From Vanessa cardui (Eukaryota > Arthropoda > Insecta > Lepidoptera > Nymphalidae), in NCBI RefSeq assembly GCF_905220365.1, contig NC_061136.1, positions 11,015,702 through 11,079,701 on the forward strand: DNA of 64,000 nt. The letters run 5' to 3'. Shown in pieces: positions 11,586 to 23,600 of the stretch; position 1 is the stretch's first letter, and the number at the start of each line of letters is the position of its first letter. Under the pieces are notes generated by a model. The model was given only the letters and a program-made list of their open reading frames with translations. It had not been told where the DNA came from and searched no databases. The position numbers were made by a program, and so were the translations under genes.

Positions 11586-13262
11586 AAAATCGGATGGCGA
11601 TAACAGAACATAGTATAAATTCCATCAGCCTGTATTAACATAAATTATTATTATAAATAATATTTATTAGCCACTAATACAAATCAAACTTGTAACGGCT
11701 AGATAATATATATTCTAAATTGTGAATTTAAGTTGTTTCTGTTATTCATATAATAATATTAATAATGGACAATATGCGCAAGGTAGTGTAGGTACCATAC
11801 ACTTATCAATTATTTTATGATGAAACATCAATATTTTGTATCTATATTTTCCGTTTTGAAAATTGAATATGTTATATTTCAGCCACAAGGGACAGAATAT
11901 TTGATATCTCATGGTTGGCTGCGCATTACCGGCGGTGTGGTTTATGTATGATACTATGAATTGAGATGAAAGAAAAAAAAACAAATGTAACAATAACATT
12001 CATAACAACATTAAAATCATTTTAGATTTTCCGTTACGTACATAATTAGTCAACTGAGATTCTAGAATGAAATAGTCGCTGTTTTGATAAAAATTTTTCC
12101 TTGATCATGAAAGTGACGGCGAATACAATATCTTATGGGTATATTAATAGGGTCCCAGTCATTATGGGACGATAGCTTAAATTAAGTTTAGCAGAATTAA
12201 AATTAATTTCAATGAGAGCGGAATGAATTTACTGTTATAGAGAACTATTTATTTGACATTAAAAAAAAATTTCAAAAAAAGCATTTGTGAAAGGTCTCAT
12301 CAGTTTACAAAGAAATTAAATTGAAACAAAATCTGTCATAGGATTTGAAAAACCTAAAAAATAATTTGAATAAACGCGATGTTTTGCAATTAGGTTCATA
12401 TTTAAGAAACAAATAATTTTATTTCATGAAATAGTTAGTCATTTCGATCAGGTATTCACTTCACTATGGTGCTAATTCTTTACCTTCACCTCAAAATATG
12501 AACCAGTGTGAGTTTTAGCAAAAAGGTTTTACTTAGTGGTACGGATGTGTTTAAGCCCGCCTAGGTTGGTACCACCCATAATACATATATATTATACATA
12601 AATATTCTATCAACAAATACCAATATTATTATTGTTGCTTAAAAGGGTGAAAAGTATAAGGTGGTTACCACTTACCATCATATTGTTCTTATGCGATAGC
12701 TATATTTAAAATCTCAATTTAAAATAGCAATAATTTTAATTTTGGACTTTTTTGAGAAAAAAAAACAAACATGGTAAATATTTTAACGTAGCATCGCGCA
12801 CCTTCGTGTGGGATCAGATCTATATTCAAATACATATAACAAGTATAAACCTACGAAAAATATTGGAAAAATTAGGTTCAAATATAAATATTTTCCGGAT
12901 ATGATTGCTTCAAATTGATATTATTACGCTTGCTTGAAATGTACATTTTATTTTTCTGGTATTACAAAAAATACAATGTTTTAAAAGCATTTACATAAAG
13001 CTCTGCGCGTTATATTGCTTTCTGCGCAATTAAAATCTAAAATGCAATTTCATTTTCATTCTTTGAAAAACACTTCCACAGTGAAATTTAAAATATTAAT
13101 AATTACTAATATTTTTATTGCATAAAATTTAATTGAAATGGAAATTCCTGGATTCAGGTAGTTCTACAATGTAATTTTCGCAATGGACTATTTTTTATCA
13201 TGTTTCCGCTCGTTATGAGAGGAATCGTACATAGGAGAGCTGGCATAAAGCAAGCGGGATGA
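11586..13262. other. noncoding stretch with one SINE-B relic
   Basis: Mostly AT-rich with no gene. At about 12540-12590 a TTAAGCCCGCCTAGG...GGTACCACCC string matches the 5' end of SINE-B and is a decayed copy. The 85-codon minus frame at 11742-11999 shows no domain. Confidence 0.5.
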
Positions 13263-13311
13263 CATCTCAGTATTGAAGTGATAACTTAACCCAATGTGAT
13301 AAGAAATGTCC

Positions 13312-13606
13312 TGTAAATTCCCACTGCTGGGCTAGAGGCCTCCTCTCCCTTTGAGGAGAAGGTTTGGAACATATTCCAACTCGCTGTTCCAATGCGGGTT
13401 GGTGGAATACACATTTGGCAGAATTGCTATGAAATTTGTCACATGCAGGTTTCCTCACGATGTTTTCCTTCACCGCTGAGCACGAGAGAATTATAAAGAC
13501 AAATGAAGCACATGAATCAGCGGTGCTTGCCTGGGTTTGAACCCGCAATCATCGGTTAAGATGCACGCGTTCTAACCACTGGGCCATCTCGATTACACCG
13601 CTGGGC
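13312..13606 (-). mobile_element. SINE-A copy with duplicated head
   Basis: Reverse-orientation full SINE-A (complements of GCAGTGGGAATTTACA, GAAGGAAAACATCGTGAGG and GGTTCAAACCC). The head-end segment CTGGGCCATCT occurs twice (about 13579-13590 and 13601-13611). The element is flanked by a ~45-bp imperfect direct repeat (13263-13311 and 13607-13653), far longer than an ordinary SINE target-site duplication. Confidence 0.8.
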
Positions 13607-13653
13607 CATCTTGGTATTGATAGTGACTTAACCTAATGTGATAAGAAATGTCC

Positions 13654-14559
13654 AAAAAAGCTTTTTCTCTCATAAAGGGCACTATGGAAAAAGGACTGAC
13701 AGTGGACTGATAACTTGCCAGTACATTGTGTCTGTAGATGTTTGGTGTCCACACAAAACTATCCATAAACTTTGGCACCGTCAAAAATATTATAACCATT
13801 CCTTACATTGCCTAATTCTTAATCTAAATAAATCCTTCAAACCGAGCCACGATAATGAATGTAATGCTCTTTAACGTTAACTTTATTACTTAGATATATT
13901 AATAATTGATGTCATTATAAAAACCCATCGCTCTCCCAGACTTACAACAAAAACACTTGGAAATGATTTCTATCTCAATTCGATCCTATTAGTCTTAATT
14001 CCTCAGATTGGAAGAGCATATTTCATTATACTCATTAACATACGCACTTGACTAGTCATCCTAACCGGATCGGAACACCAATGATTTTAATAATATTTAT
14101 AAAATTTCAGAAATTGTATTAATAATAGTAAAGTATTATTTATATAAAAGTAGATTGAAAGAAAAAGACACCATATGCGGAAAAAAAAAGTATTTTTTCG
14201 CGTTACTGAGTACAATATTTTATCAAATCACAAATGTATGGTAAATATTAAATGTTGAACGAACATTGCGGTATTAAAAACTTACGACAAGTTTTTACAT
14301 GCTTAATTTGTGTTAATGATTCGTTTCACGCTCGACAACAAGAGATTACATCATGACTGTACACGAGGATACAATTTTGCAACATGCTTAAAGACAAAAC
14401 TCTTCATTAGGAAGGTAAGAGGCCTTGGCTTGCTAGACGACGACAGTTTACAGGACAAAAAAAGTCGTTATACGAATTCAGATATTTGTCAATATTATTA
14501 CATGCATAAATAAATCTCTTTTCAGAAGTCGAGATTATATAGTACACTACTTTTTGGAA
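13654..14559. other. noncoding stretch
   Basis: No repeat family is identified. Overlapping 67-78 codon frames on both strands (13593-13874) lack recognisable domains. I do not support a gene here. Confidence 0.5.
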
Positions 14560-14750
14560 GCGGCTTCGATCGCGTTTTAGAGGTTGGTTCTCACGTATTA
14601 GGAAAAAAGTAGCCTATGTTCGGCCTTGGAGTTCAAGTTTGGAGTTGGTTCATAATAAATTTCATCAAATTCGGTTCATTGGGTTGGCAGTGAAAGAGCG
14701 ATAGGCAGAAAGGGTTACTTTCACATTTACAATATTAGTATAGAAGTATA
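14560..14750 (-). repeat. family D dispersed repeat (~190 bp)
   Basis: Shares blocks with copies at 15521, 27118, 42905 and 61717: a GTGAAAGTAAC-type end, a GAACCGAATTTGATGAAATTT-type middle, AAAGTAGCCTATG, and a GAAGC-rich end. It is noncoding. The termini resemble those of small lepidopteran Helitron- or LINE-derived repeats, but I cannot assign the class. Confidence 0.6.
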
Positions 14751-14756
14751 TAAATA

Positions 14757-14984
14757 TAAATATGAGACAACATAACATACATTACTCTGATCCCAATGTA
14801 AGTAGCTGAAGCACTTGTGTTATGGAAATCAGAAGTAACGACGGTACCACAAACACCCAGACCCAAGACAACATAGAAAACTAATGGTAATCTACATCGA
14901 CTCGGCCGGGAATCGAACCCGGGACCTCAGAGTGGCGTACCCATGAAAACCGGGGTACACACCACTCGACCATTGTGGTCGTCA
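14757..14984 (-). mobile_element. SINE-C copy 2
   Basis: Full-length reverse copy with a B box (GGTTCGATTCC on the minus strand) and the GGTGTGTACCCCGGTTTTCATGG head block. It ends in the ATAAATATGAG... segment seen in other copies. The A box differs slightly from copy 1. Confidence 0.8.
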
Positions 14985-15361
14985 TACTGTAGATTTTCGT
15001 GAGTAGGTATTATAATATTTGAAGGAGCATTATTTTTTAATGATATTTTTTTATTAAAATTAACATATTGTTATAGCAACTCAGCTTAACAAAGCAATAT
15101 GAATAACAACACATTGATTGAAATTGAATTTAACAGTAATCCTATTAAGCTGGTTTGGCTCGATCCTACGCGTTCACGTAATACCTTTTTCAAAGCACAT
15201 GTCACATAGCACATCTGTTTGAAACGAGTGAAGTCTGGATTTCCATTTGACACGCCGGATAAAGTGCTCTCTCGCTCGAACTAATACTGGGAGTGGGAGA
15301 TAGAGGATAAAGTGTTCGGAGGTTGCAATTTTATATACATATTCTATTTTATTTCATTATA

Positions 15362-15460
15362 ATATCAAATCAAATCAAAATATACTTCCTATAAGCCCTA
15401 TTGAAACGTAATTTTACAAAATTGTATTAAATATAAAGCTTTACTACTACTATAATTATA
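15362..15460 (-). mobile_element. LINE 3'-end relic
   Basis: The ATCAAATCAAATCAAAATATACTT-type start resembles the reversed 3' tails at 48640 and 48828 (ATCAAAATAAACTTTATT...). It is a short, decayed 3' end in minus orientation. Confidence 0.4.
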
Positions 15461-15520
15461 AACTTAACTTTTTTATGCAAGGAATTGGAATTGCGAATTT
15501 AAGGTGTAGTTGTGATAGTA

Positions 15521-15705
15521 TCAATCTGTATTAATAAATGTGAAAGTAACTCTGTCTGTCTGCCTGTCAGTCTATCTGACGCTCATTCACGACCAAGCCG
15601 CTGAACTAAATTCGATGATATTTGGTATGCAACAAATTTAAACTCCAGGAAAGGTCATAGGCTTTTTTTAAAACGCGGACAAAGCCACGGGCGTCTACTA
15701 ATATA
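15521..15705 (+). repeat. family D dispersed repeat
   Basis: Plus-orientation copy: AATGTGAAAGTAACTCTGTC at the start, CCAAGCCGCTGAAC and ATGATATTTGGTATG in the middle, and GCCACGGGCGTCTACTA at the end. It is 180-190 bp long and noncoding. Confidence 0.65.
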
Positions 15706-16544
15706 TAATAAAATCTAAGTAATTTTGCTTTCCTAAACATAATTTTTTCTTTAGTATAAAAAATAATTTACATATCGTTGCTGCTCCTGCAAAAGTCGCT
15801 ATGTGTTTTTTTTATATTTTTCGATTGTTACACTGTTTTAATTGTTATTTCAATACACATGAACTGTAAAAACATGTTTTTCATTACTTCTATAGTTTAA
15901 AAGTTTACAAATTTAACAATGCGTTATTCATATATCGAAATTTCCTTTTATTGAAATAACGATTAAAACGGCACAGCAATCAAAAAAATATGAAGAAAAA
16001 ACACATAGCGACATTCGCAGGAGCAATGACGAAATATACATAGATATATGTAACCGTGTACGGCTGCGGCGGCATGAGCGAGCAGCTACCCTTCGACGTA
16101 CCCTGTTAACAAGTATGCAAAATTTTATCATGATCCGTTAAGTAGTTAAGTCGTAAAAACGTAACAAACAAAGTCCCTTCCGCGTTTATTTAGGATAAGA
16201 AAAATTCTGAGAATGCATTAGCGAAATTTAAAATAACCCTCTTTGTTAAAATCATTTCAAAGAATATTCGCAATATGTTATATAAATATTCAAATGAATC
16301 TTATAATAGAGTAGGATTTTGTATTACTAAGCAACACTAATTATATATTGTGTATAAAATATAGACGAAGCTTATCTTTAGTAAATTTATACATTTACTT
16401 CCAATTCAATTACGAAGTGATATAACTTGTTGATTTTAATTTTAATTACAACTGTAAGAAATAGTTTTATTCGTCGATAGCAAGAACACAAATTAAATTT
16501 ATTATTTCGTATCTTTAATACATAAAAAATTTAACAAAAAGATT
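15706..16544. other. AT-rich noncoding stretch
   Basis: No gene or repeat is recognised. The minus-strand 67-codon frame at 15928-16131 has no domain. Confidence 0.5.
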
Positions 16545-16990
16545 TTTGATTTTAAGTGAAGCTGATGTGGACTAACTAATTGTTTTTAATATGAATAGAT
16601 ATATAGAATAGTGCTTTTTCTGATATGAGTCAGAAATTACTTACGTAACGGATTTTTTTAATAGATAGTGTGATACGAGGGAAAGGTTTGTGAATATAAT
16701 ACATGAACAACATAGTAAAGAAACACTGATTTTTTTAGAAGTTTGCTATGTGATGTCGTAAATAAACAAATTCTGTAGTACATTTAGTATCAGTATTGTA
16801 CTCGTGCGAACCGGTCAGAACCGGACTAAATTAAAATGGGATCACATAAGAAGCACTAACTTTCAAACAAAAAAATAAATTATCAAAATCGGTCTAACCA
16901 GTTAAAATTTATGAGGTAACAAACATAAAAAAGGAAGAAAAAAAAAATACAGAAGAATTGATAAACTCCTCCTTTTTGAAGTCGGTTGAA
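16545..16990 (+). mobile_element. family F copy containing a Helitron piece
   Basis: Starts with TTTTGATTTTAAGTGAAGC, identical to the block at 49991, and ends with GAAGTCGGTTGAA, the family F right terminus. Inside, about 16645-16815 matches the short Helitron at 50332 (AAGTTTG.TATGTGATGTCG, AAATAAACAAATTCTGTAGT). The same nested order occurs at 49991-51077, so the two copies share an ancestor that already held the inner piece, or the piece belongs to the family. Confidence 0.55.
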
Positions 16991-17387
16991 AAATATATAT
17001 TAGGACACCCTTCAATACTTTGTATAATATTTAAATTACAGAAAACGAATTTTTACCGCGACCTTATTCCTTCTCCCAGATCAATAGATGCAGTTCAATA
17101 TTATAATATCATTACTCTATCTCATATTTGCAACCAACTTATTCATGTTCGAATAAAAATAATAGAATTCTATCAAGTTTTCTGTTTCCGCACAGCTTGG
17201 CGGGTTCGTAACAATATTATTTTGTAATCCTCAAGCCAACATACATTTGAAAACATTTCGAGAACTCTTATTATTGCAGTTTCTATTGTAACCTTGAAAT
17301 AAACAATTCTAGAGATAATATTTATGTACCGAAATATCTAAACATTACAAAGTAATAAAGTTTATTTTAATTTAAGATATATTAAAT

Positions 17388-17720
17388 GTAAGACGATATG
17401 ACCCAGTGGTAACAACACTTGTATTAAACAATGAGAATGGATTCAAATCCGCAAATGAGCCACCGGATGGTAAGGGTGTATGAAATTCTAACCATTCCTT
17501 ACATCGCCAATGCGCCACAAACTTTGGGAGCTAAGATGTTGTATCCCTTGTGTAATTACACTGGCTCACTAACCCTTCAAACCGAAACACAACAATACTT
17601 CGTACCCAGACGGATATGCACAACGCCTTACCAAGTAATTCTTCTGTTAAATTTGTGTTTATAGTTTATCTTGTGTTCGCTGAAAGAAAACATTGTAAGG
17701 AAACCTGTCTAGCGGAATCT
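17388..17720 (+). mobile_element. decayed SINE-A split by a SINE-B
   Basis: The left part shows the tRNA-like head (GATATGACCCAGTGG, then GGATTCAAATCC). The right part at 17678-17715 resumes with GAAAGAAAACATTGTAAGGAAACCTG, the middle of SINE-A. A reversed SINE-B occupies the gap. Confidence 0.6.
17455..17640 (-). mobile_element. SINE-B inserted in SINE-A
   Basis: Reverse SINE-B recognised by the complements of TTACATCGTCAATGCGCCAC-type, AAGGGACATAACATC and GTTGTGTTCGGTTTGAAGGG blocks. Its position inside the SINE-A at 17388-17720 orders the two insertions. Confidence 0.65.
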
Positions 17721-17903
17721 GTATCCTGTATATGTAACCTTTCTATCGTACGCGTATAGTGACTTAGTACTTGATAAATGACTTTTACCATTTTTAAATC
17801 ATACATCCAATCTTATTTGGTTTATATCATAACTGTCATCGTAAAACTATTTTTATCGCGTTAAACGATAAACGTGTATTTAACGGCTGATCTCTAACTG
17901 TTA

Positions 17904-18200
17904 TGACGTCAGTTGTTGCTGTTGGGACACTAATTGGTAGCGTAGTTAGCGATGACTTTTGCTCGGTTTGGTCTCTAGCGAGCTGTCAGATTATATCGCC
18001 TGGAATTTTGCTGGAAAGAAAAAATATAAAAGAATATACTTAAAGTTTTTTTTCTTTCAAGTATAGACAACTAAATAACAACTTTCTATCAACATTTCAA
18101 CCCGTTCAAACAAGTTTTTACCACTGTTATTCAAAAAACATTTCATTTTGTTAACTAATTTTGCACTAAACGAATAAAAATTGAAATTTTAATCCAAGGT
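17904..18200 (+). promoter_or_regulatory. candidate promoter and noncoding first exon
   Basis: In sequence with no repeat match, a perfect palindromic CRE (TGACGTCA) lies at 17904-17911, a TATA-box string (TATAAAAG) at 18025-18032, and a strong splice-donor match (AAG|GTAAGT, GT at 18199-18200) about 165 bp downstream. Order and spacing fit a core promoter followed by a short untranslated first exon. No open frame of note precedes the donor. Each motif could occur by chance. RNA data would decide. Confidence 0.25.
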
Positions 18201-18704
18201 AAGTTATAATTTTTTATATATTTTGTCCAATTTTTAACCAACAAAAAGTCTTTTTTACAAATTATTAAACAAAAACATATTTCATCCTCTCAACCCCTAG
18301 CGTTCACCCCGGTGGGGTTGAAAATTTTAATTTGTTATTATTTTAACGTCCCAAACCATACATAAAAAAAATCATAATGATACTATTTACTCGACCATAA
18401 CGGGCTTTATGGCCTATACACCACTTTAAAAATCGATTGATTTCTGTCACTATCATTCTACGATCTGTTATTGATAATTGCCAAAAGCAAGGCATAATTT
18501 TAAGAATAAAAAATTGAGAAAAATATCATAATTTCCTAGGCCTTTCTTTTTTTTTAGAATAATGATTATGTACGCATTTAGCATGTAAGGAACAACTGCT
18601 TTACATGCCTTCCTAGACACTGAACAGTGCTACGAGCTTCCGGTAACAAAGTAAAACAAATGTCGATTGCTAATGAAAAATTGTAGGTTACTTGGTTGTA
18701 GGGC
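18201..18704. other. noncoding stretch
   Basis: Nothing recognised. If the upstream donor is real, this would be intron. Confidence 0.45.
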
Positions 18705-18970
18705 TTTGTGTAAGCCCGTCTGAGTAGGTACCACCCACTCATCAGTTATTCAACCGCCAAACAACAGTGCTAAGTATTGTTGTGTTTCGGTTTGAAGGGT
18801 GAGTGAGCCAGTGTAACTACAGGCACAAGGGACATAACAACTTAGTTTCCAAGGTTGGTAGCGCATTGACGATGTAAGGATTAGTTAATATATCTTATAG
18901 CGTCATTATCTATGGGTGATGGTGACCACTTACCATCACCCATAGATAATGAAAAACTTATGCCATAAAA
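18705..18970 (+). mobile_element. SINE-B with inverted 3' end
   Basis: Good SINE-B from GTAAGCCCGTCTGAGTAGG to GGGTGATGGTGACCACTTACC. There the normal continuation AGGTGGCCC is replaced by a 20-bp perfect inverted copy of its own preceding sequence (18932-18951 against 18904-18923, loop of 8). A remnant of the family end, TATGCCATAAAAAAA, follows. Confidence 0.85.
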
Positions 18971-19623
18971 AAAGAGATTATTAAATATCTTCAACAATTC
19001 TATTCACCATTGCAATATGTTAGGCTGTCAAGTAATGTATTGAAAGTGTGGATGTGATCCATGCACACTTTCAATCATAGTTCACTTACAATCCATAGTT
19101 TTCGACTTGTGATATTTTAATTAGTTTAGGATGAACTTTTTTTTCAATTTGAATTATTTAAGACAATATGTAGTCGTGCATGCTGAAATATAAACTATGG
19201 TGAATGTGGAAAGTTTTTCTAAATAAAATGTAATTCAGTGCGGTATTGCAAATAACAAAGTCTCGACAGTTCCTTGGTTCGCCCCGGAGCATTAGAGACT
19301 GATTAACAGCCACCCGTCGGAAAGTTGGCAGCAATTTTTTATCTTGTTTATTTTTTTTTTGTTGACTGTACTTTGCGGTTTCAAGACGAACGTAAATCTC
19401 TTTCCGTTTAATGTTACAATGCTAAGGACATCTGAGGCAAGGTGTAATTATTAACTAAAAACTTTTATAAAGCAAACTGATCTGTTCATTTAATAACCAT
19501 TGGTGTATTTAATCTAAATTAATAATTAAAGAAATAGACTTATATTCTCTCTGACGTCACTCAAAGTAGTCACTTATAAGTAAAATGAGGGTTTTCAGTA
19601 ACATTAGTGTGAGTTTACAAGAA
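18971..19623. other. noncoding stretch
   Basis: No gene or known repeat. CACTTTCAATCATAGTTCAC near 19065 partly inverts GAAAGTGTGGATGTG near 19041. No function is inferred. Confidence 0.45.
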
Positions 19624-19910
19624 ATAAATAAAAATTTTAACAAAAAGAAAAACCGACTTCAATCAAAACACCATTTTAAAACAAATGGCTATGCACTAAA
19701 AAGTAATAAAAATAATTGCGTATTCAATATATTTTTTTGAGTCCTCCTAAGTAAAATGAAATGAAAAATATTAGACTACGTAAAAGTCGATGGAGCCGGT
19801 GTCTGTGCCGGTGTCGGAAATCGGTCCACCCAGTAAAAAGTTATGAGGTAACAAACACTTAAAAAAATACAGACGAATTGATAACCTCCTTCTTTTAGAA
19901 GTCGGTTGAA
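19624..19910 (+). mobile_element. family F internal-deletion derivative
   Basis: A compact 287-bp element. The left end is AAAAAGAAAAACCGACTTC, the right end GAAGTCGGTTGAA. The termini are therefore inverted around AACCGACTTC. The left ~170 bp match the arms of the foldback at 49401-49990. The right ~100 bp match 50985-51077 (TCGGTCCACCCAGTAAAAAG, TTATGAGGTAACAAAC). It has the structure of a MITE-like derivative. Confidence 0.65.
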
Positions 19911-22060
19911 GATATCACCTAACTCTAACTTCTATCAATTTATTTCATGGACATATTTTTCGGTGTGTGTATCGTAAACATGAAAAACCTTTTAACTGAT
20001 ATGTGTATTCTAATACACGATAAATTTATTTTAAAGATTTACGAATACTATAATTCATAATAGTAATTAAGTGAATCTTAAGAATGATAATTTTATCAGA
20101 AACGAAGAAATAAACCTCTAGTCTTACAACTATCTAGTCTACAAAATTGCATAAATATACTACGAATAAAAAAATATTACAATGAAATTAATTAAAGCTA
20201 AATGTCTACGCAGTCAACAAAATATTATTTTTACTGAAATATATTTTAAAACAAAACATATATTTAGTATTCAAATAAATAAACTCAATTACACCAGACA
20301 TAAGATTGATATTCTAAGTAAAACTTTCATCCCTCCAGGTGCTCCGCGTTACTTGAACTTTATAATATCGGTAAGAATAAATACATCTTTTTCCACAAAT
20401 ATAAAATATAATAGGTAGGATTCACTATGTATACTTTATCATTAAAAAAAGATGAAACGAGAAACATCAAATAAAAAAATCGTCAAAATTTTGTCCGACG
20501 ACTAAAATAAAGTTCGCAACAAAAAAAGACCAGTGCGATCTTGTTAAGCAAGAACTTCTGAGAAATATCGATAAAAAATTAATGGCAATCGTTTTTCCCT
20601 TGTCAATACGACGTTCGACTTCATTCGGAGCGAGTTGGACGGGACCAACTTTCCAATACTTTTAAATGTTTTTTTTTTTTATTATTATTATTTTAATGCA
20701 GATAAGTGCACTTTATTTAAAGAAGGATCGATCGTAGCTCAGCTCAGCTCAGATCTGTTGCCATTTTGTTTGTATTTTAGCTGATGAATTTATATCAATA
20801 TCCTGTAACATTTTGCTTGAGGATAATAAATATGCCAATAAGTTTTTGCACATAGCGTTAATCCAAATCTAGTTTAGTTCCAAACGTCTTAATGCACTTC
20901 ATTTTGTAAATACTTTGTACGTCTGTGAGATAAGAAGGCTGTATTAAGTTGAATAAAAAGGAGAGTAGTTACCTCAGAATCCCGACTCCCATTTTCGGAG
21001 ACACATTTATCTTGGAAGTGGTCTCTTGGTTTTTACACATTTTAAGAACACGGTATGGGTAATATGAGAAGGGATAGAAGAAGGGTAATATTTGATACAC
21101 TCAATTTAACGCGTAGCACACTAACGACACAAATGGAGAGTGTACGTCAAATCGGACAAGTATAAATACGCTACATACTGCCCGCCTTAGAGTCACTTAC
21201 TGAAATATAAACACACACCCTTTTCCTACATTATTTTATAACTAAAACTGCACTATTATTGACAACATATAAAACAACTTTATTTTCTGTCCGGAACATA
21301 TTTTTACAATGCACATTTAAAACTACCTTGTGCAGTGCGAACAAAAACCCCTCGAACTAAGTCATCATAGCTAGGAATACCCATGTATTCTTAATGACAT
21401 CGAGATGCCACTGCAAATTTGGTAAGGTGTCATCTTTAAAGACCACCATTGAGCTTATCTTAATATAGTTCCACTTGGAATTTTCTCAAGAAACATTTAC
21501 GTAAATATATGTTAAATAAAATCCATCAATATGGCCCAAAGTCAAATTTGGAAAACAACTTGATAATACGACGTAATCATGACCTTTAATCACGGAATAA
21601 AATGGAGATGATTAAATATGAACCATCACTTTCCCCAAATGAGAACGATTAAAACCTCGTTTAAAAATACATAATATTTTTTACTTGAAGATGGAACTCA
21701 GTGGAGGTACACATTAAAAAAATCCATACAATTATATTACGCCAAAAGATCCGCAAATTCAATTTACGCCAAACATGGCAAATTATACCTACCTTAGGTA
21801 TATTCTGTGATAGAAAATAAAATAGATGGTAAGGAAAAATTGATGAGTTCTCAATACTTATTATAAACGGAGCTTGACTTCGCTCTGATAACGGATGACT
21901 GCTCACAGATAATAATTTGGGAGCGTCCTGGTTCGTACAAAGGGATGGAATTCAACGAAAGACGTCACATGGGAAAAAACGAACGAAAATTTATTTTCAA
22001 TCAGTTTTATATCTTTATGTACTATTTTTTATAACAAATATGAAATTATTTAAAGATAAG
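19911..22060. other. noncoding stretch
   Basis: No gene or repeat family is recognised. It includes a short CAGCT-type tandem (AGCTCAGCTCAGCTCAG) near 20740 and a T-rich run near 20671. Small frames (20182-20418, 21661-21906) lack domains. Confidence 0.5.
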
Positions 22061-22116
22061 TATATATTATTTGACTTAACGTATATAACACATATATGTT
22101 AAGTCAAATAATATAT
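22061..22116. repeat. short-loop hairpin, 19-bp perfect arms
   Basis: TATTATTTGACTTAAC on the left is matched by its complement at 22098-22116. The inner TAACGTATAT and ATATATGTTA pair with one mismatch, leaving a loop of about five bases. Confidence 0.8.
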
Positions 22117-22200
22117 TTATAAAATAAACCATTTCCTCATAAAAAAATGAATATCCGGGCACTCTTCTTGGCTTTTTATGAAATTCGTAATTGTATAATG

Positions 22201-22433
22201 ATAAATAAATATGAGACAACATCACATACATTACTCTGATCCCAATGTAAGTAGCTGAAGCACTTATGTTATGGAAATCAGAAGTAACGACGGTACCACA
22301 TACACCCAGACCCACGACAACATAGAAAACTAATGGTAATCTACATTGACTCGGCCGGGAATCGAACCCGGGACCTCAGAGTGGCGTACCCATGATAACC
22401 GGTGTACACACCAATCGACCATAGAGGTCGTCA
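22201..22433 (-). mobile_element. SINE-C copy 3
   Basis: Full-length reverse copy with the ATAAATAAATATGAGACAAC 3' end, the TACTCTGATCCCAATGTAAG block and a complete tRNA-like head. The B box is intact (GGTTCGATTCC on minus). Confidence 0.8.
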
Positions 22434-23029
22434 ACGTCATATAATTGATACAAAGCTTAGAAATTGTGAAACAATGGTTTCACAATTTTTAAGCTGAACT
22501 TTCAATTAATTTTATAGTTACTTATATATTTTTTATATTAATTAAAATTAGATTTTATAATATTTTTCAATATTTGACGTATGATAAACAATAGTATCTA
22601 TTTCCTTCGAGAATCATTTGATGACAGCTAGTATAATATTCTCGAAAACACTGAAATAAATTTAATGCTTGTAACGCGTCGTTAACTTTAGAAATATTGT
22701 TTAAACTAAAAACGCAAATAAATTGGATGACACGGCAGAACCGTGCAATTACTTAGCAAGCTTGCTTTAGTATGATAAGAATGACTTAGCGTTATATCGT
22801 AGCCAGGTACTACAAAAGAGTTAAATTTATAGAAGAATATTCCTTTAGATGCTCACAGGAAGTTAGAAAAATAGGTTCATTTGAGAACTTTTTCTCAGAA
22901 TTTAGATAAAGAATAATTTATAATTATGACTGTTTCAGCGGAAATAAATTTACTAATTAAAACAGCAGAAATAATTTTAAAATATATTTTATTATCTCAA
23001 CATCAAAAAGGAGATAGAAATTTTGTTCA
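22434..23029. other. AT-rich noncoding stretch
   Basis: No gene. A small inverted repeat GAAATTGTGAAAC / GTTTCACAATTT at 22461-22491 is visible. Confidence 0.45.
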
Positions 23030-23135
23030 CCATTTGCGTAGGTACCACTCATCGTGTATTCTTTCTCTAAACAGCAATAATTAGTATTGTTGTATTTTGG
23101 CAGGAAGGGTGAGTGAGTCAGTGTGAGTGCAGCAA
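23030..23135 (+). mobile_element. SINE-B 5' part, diverged
   Basis: Matches TAGGTACCACTCATC, AGTATTGTTGTATT and AAGGGTGAGTGAG. The 3' half is absent. Confidence 0.6.
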
Positions 23136-23389
23136 ATTATGACGGCAACCTTCTTTATTTAAAATAGTAGTAGTGTGTCTAACGGTAATACCTCAAATAG
23201 TTCAAAGGGAACTAAAAAACAATTATACATAATGTTATTATTGAAAATTCATAAACGTACGCAGATAATTGACGAATATGTTATCAATTATGTTCTATGA
23301 GTAAGAGTAACGTTACATCACTGCGAACCTACGTCAATATTGATTAAGAATAGCACAAAGTTAACATGATCTATGAACGAAAACAAGTC

Positions 23390-23600
23390 TATTGTCGAGT
23401 AAACCATCGCCGAGAGATAAATATTTGAATGATTTCCGAGAAGTCGCTTCAAACCTCGATTTCCCTCTTGAGTATTTGCCGACACCTTGAATGCTACTAT
23501 GGAACAGCGTTCCGAACTTAAATATTGACGTACTTCATCCTGTACTTTCAGACGTCTTGCTGGACGCTGTCGGTGTCGAAATTTCTCAGAATTAGAATTT
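23390..23600. other. single-copy, less AT-rich block
   Basis: About 210 bp of non-repetitive sequence with raised GC, including CAGCGTTCCGAAC and GACGCTGTCGGTGTCG. No coding frame is evident. It is a possible conserved noncoding element on composition alone. Confidence 0.2.

Noticed and set aside
13593..13874. overlapping 68-78 codon frames on both strands
   Set aside because: No domain, no codon bias visible, and the strands overlap each other. Chance frames are more likely.
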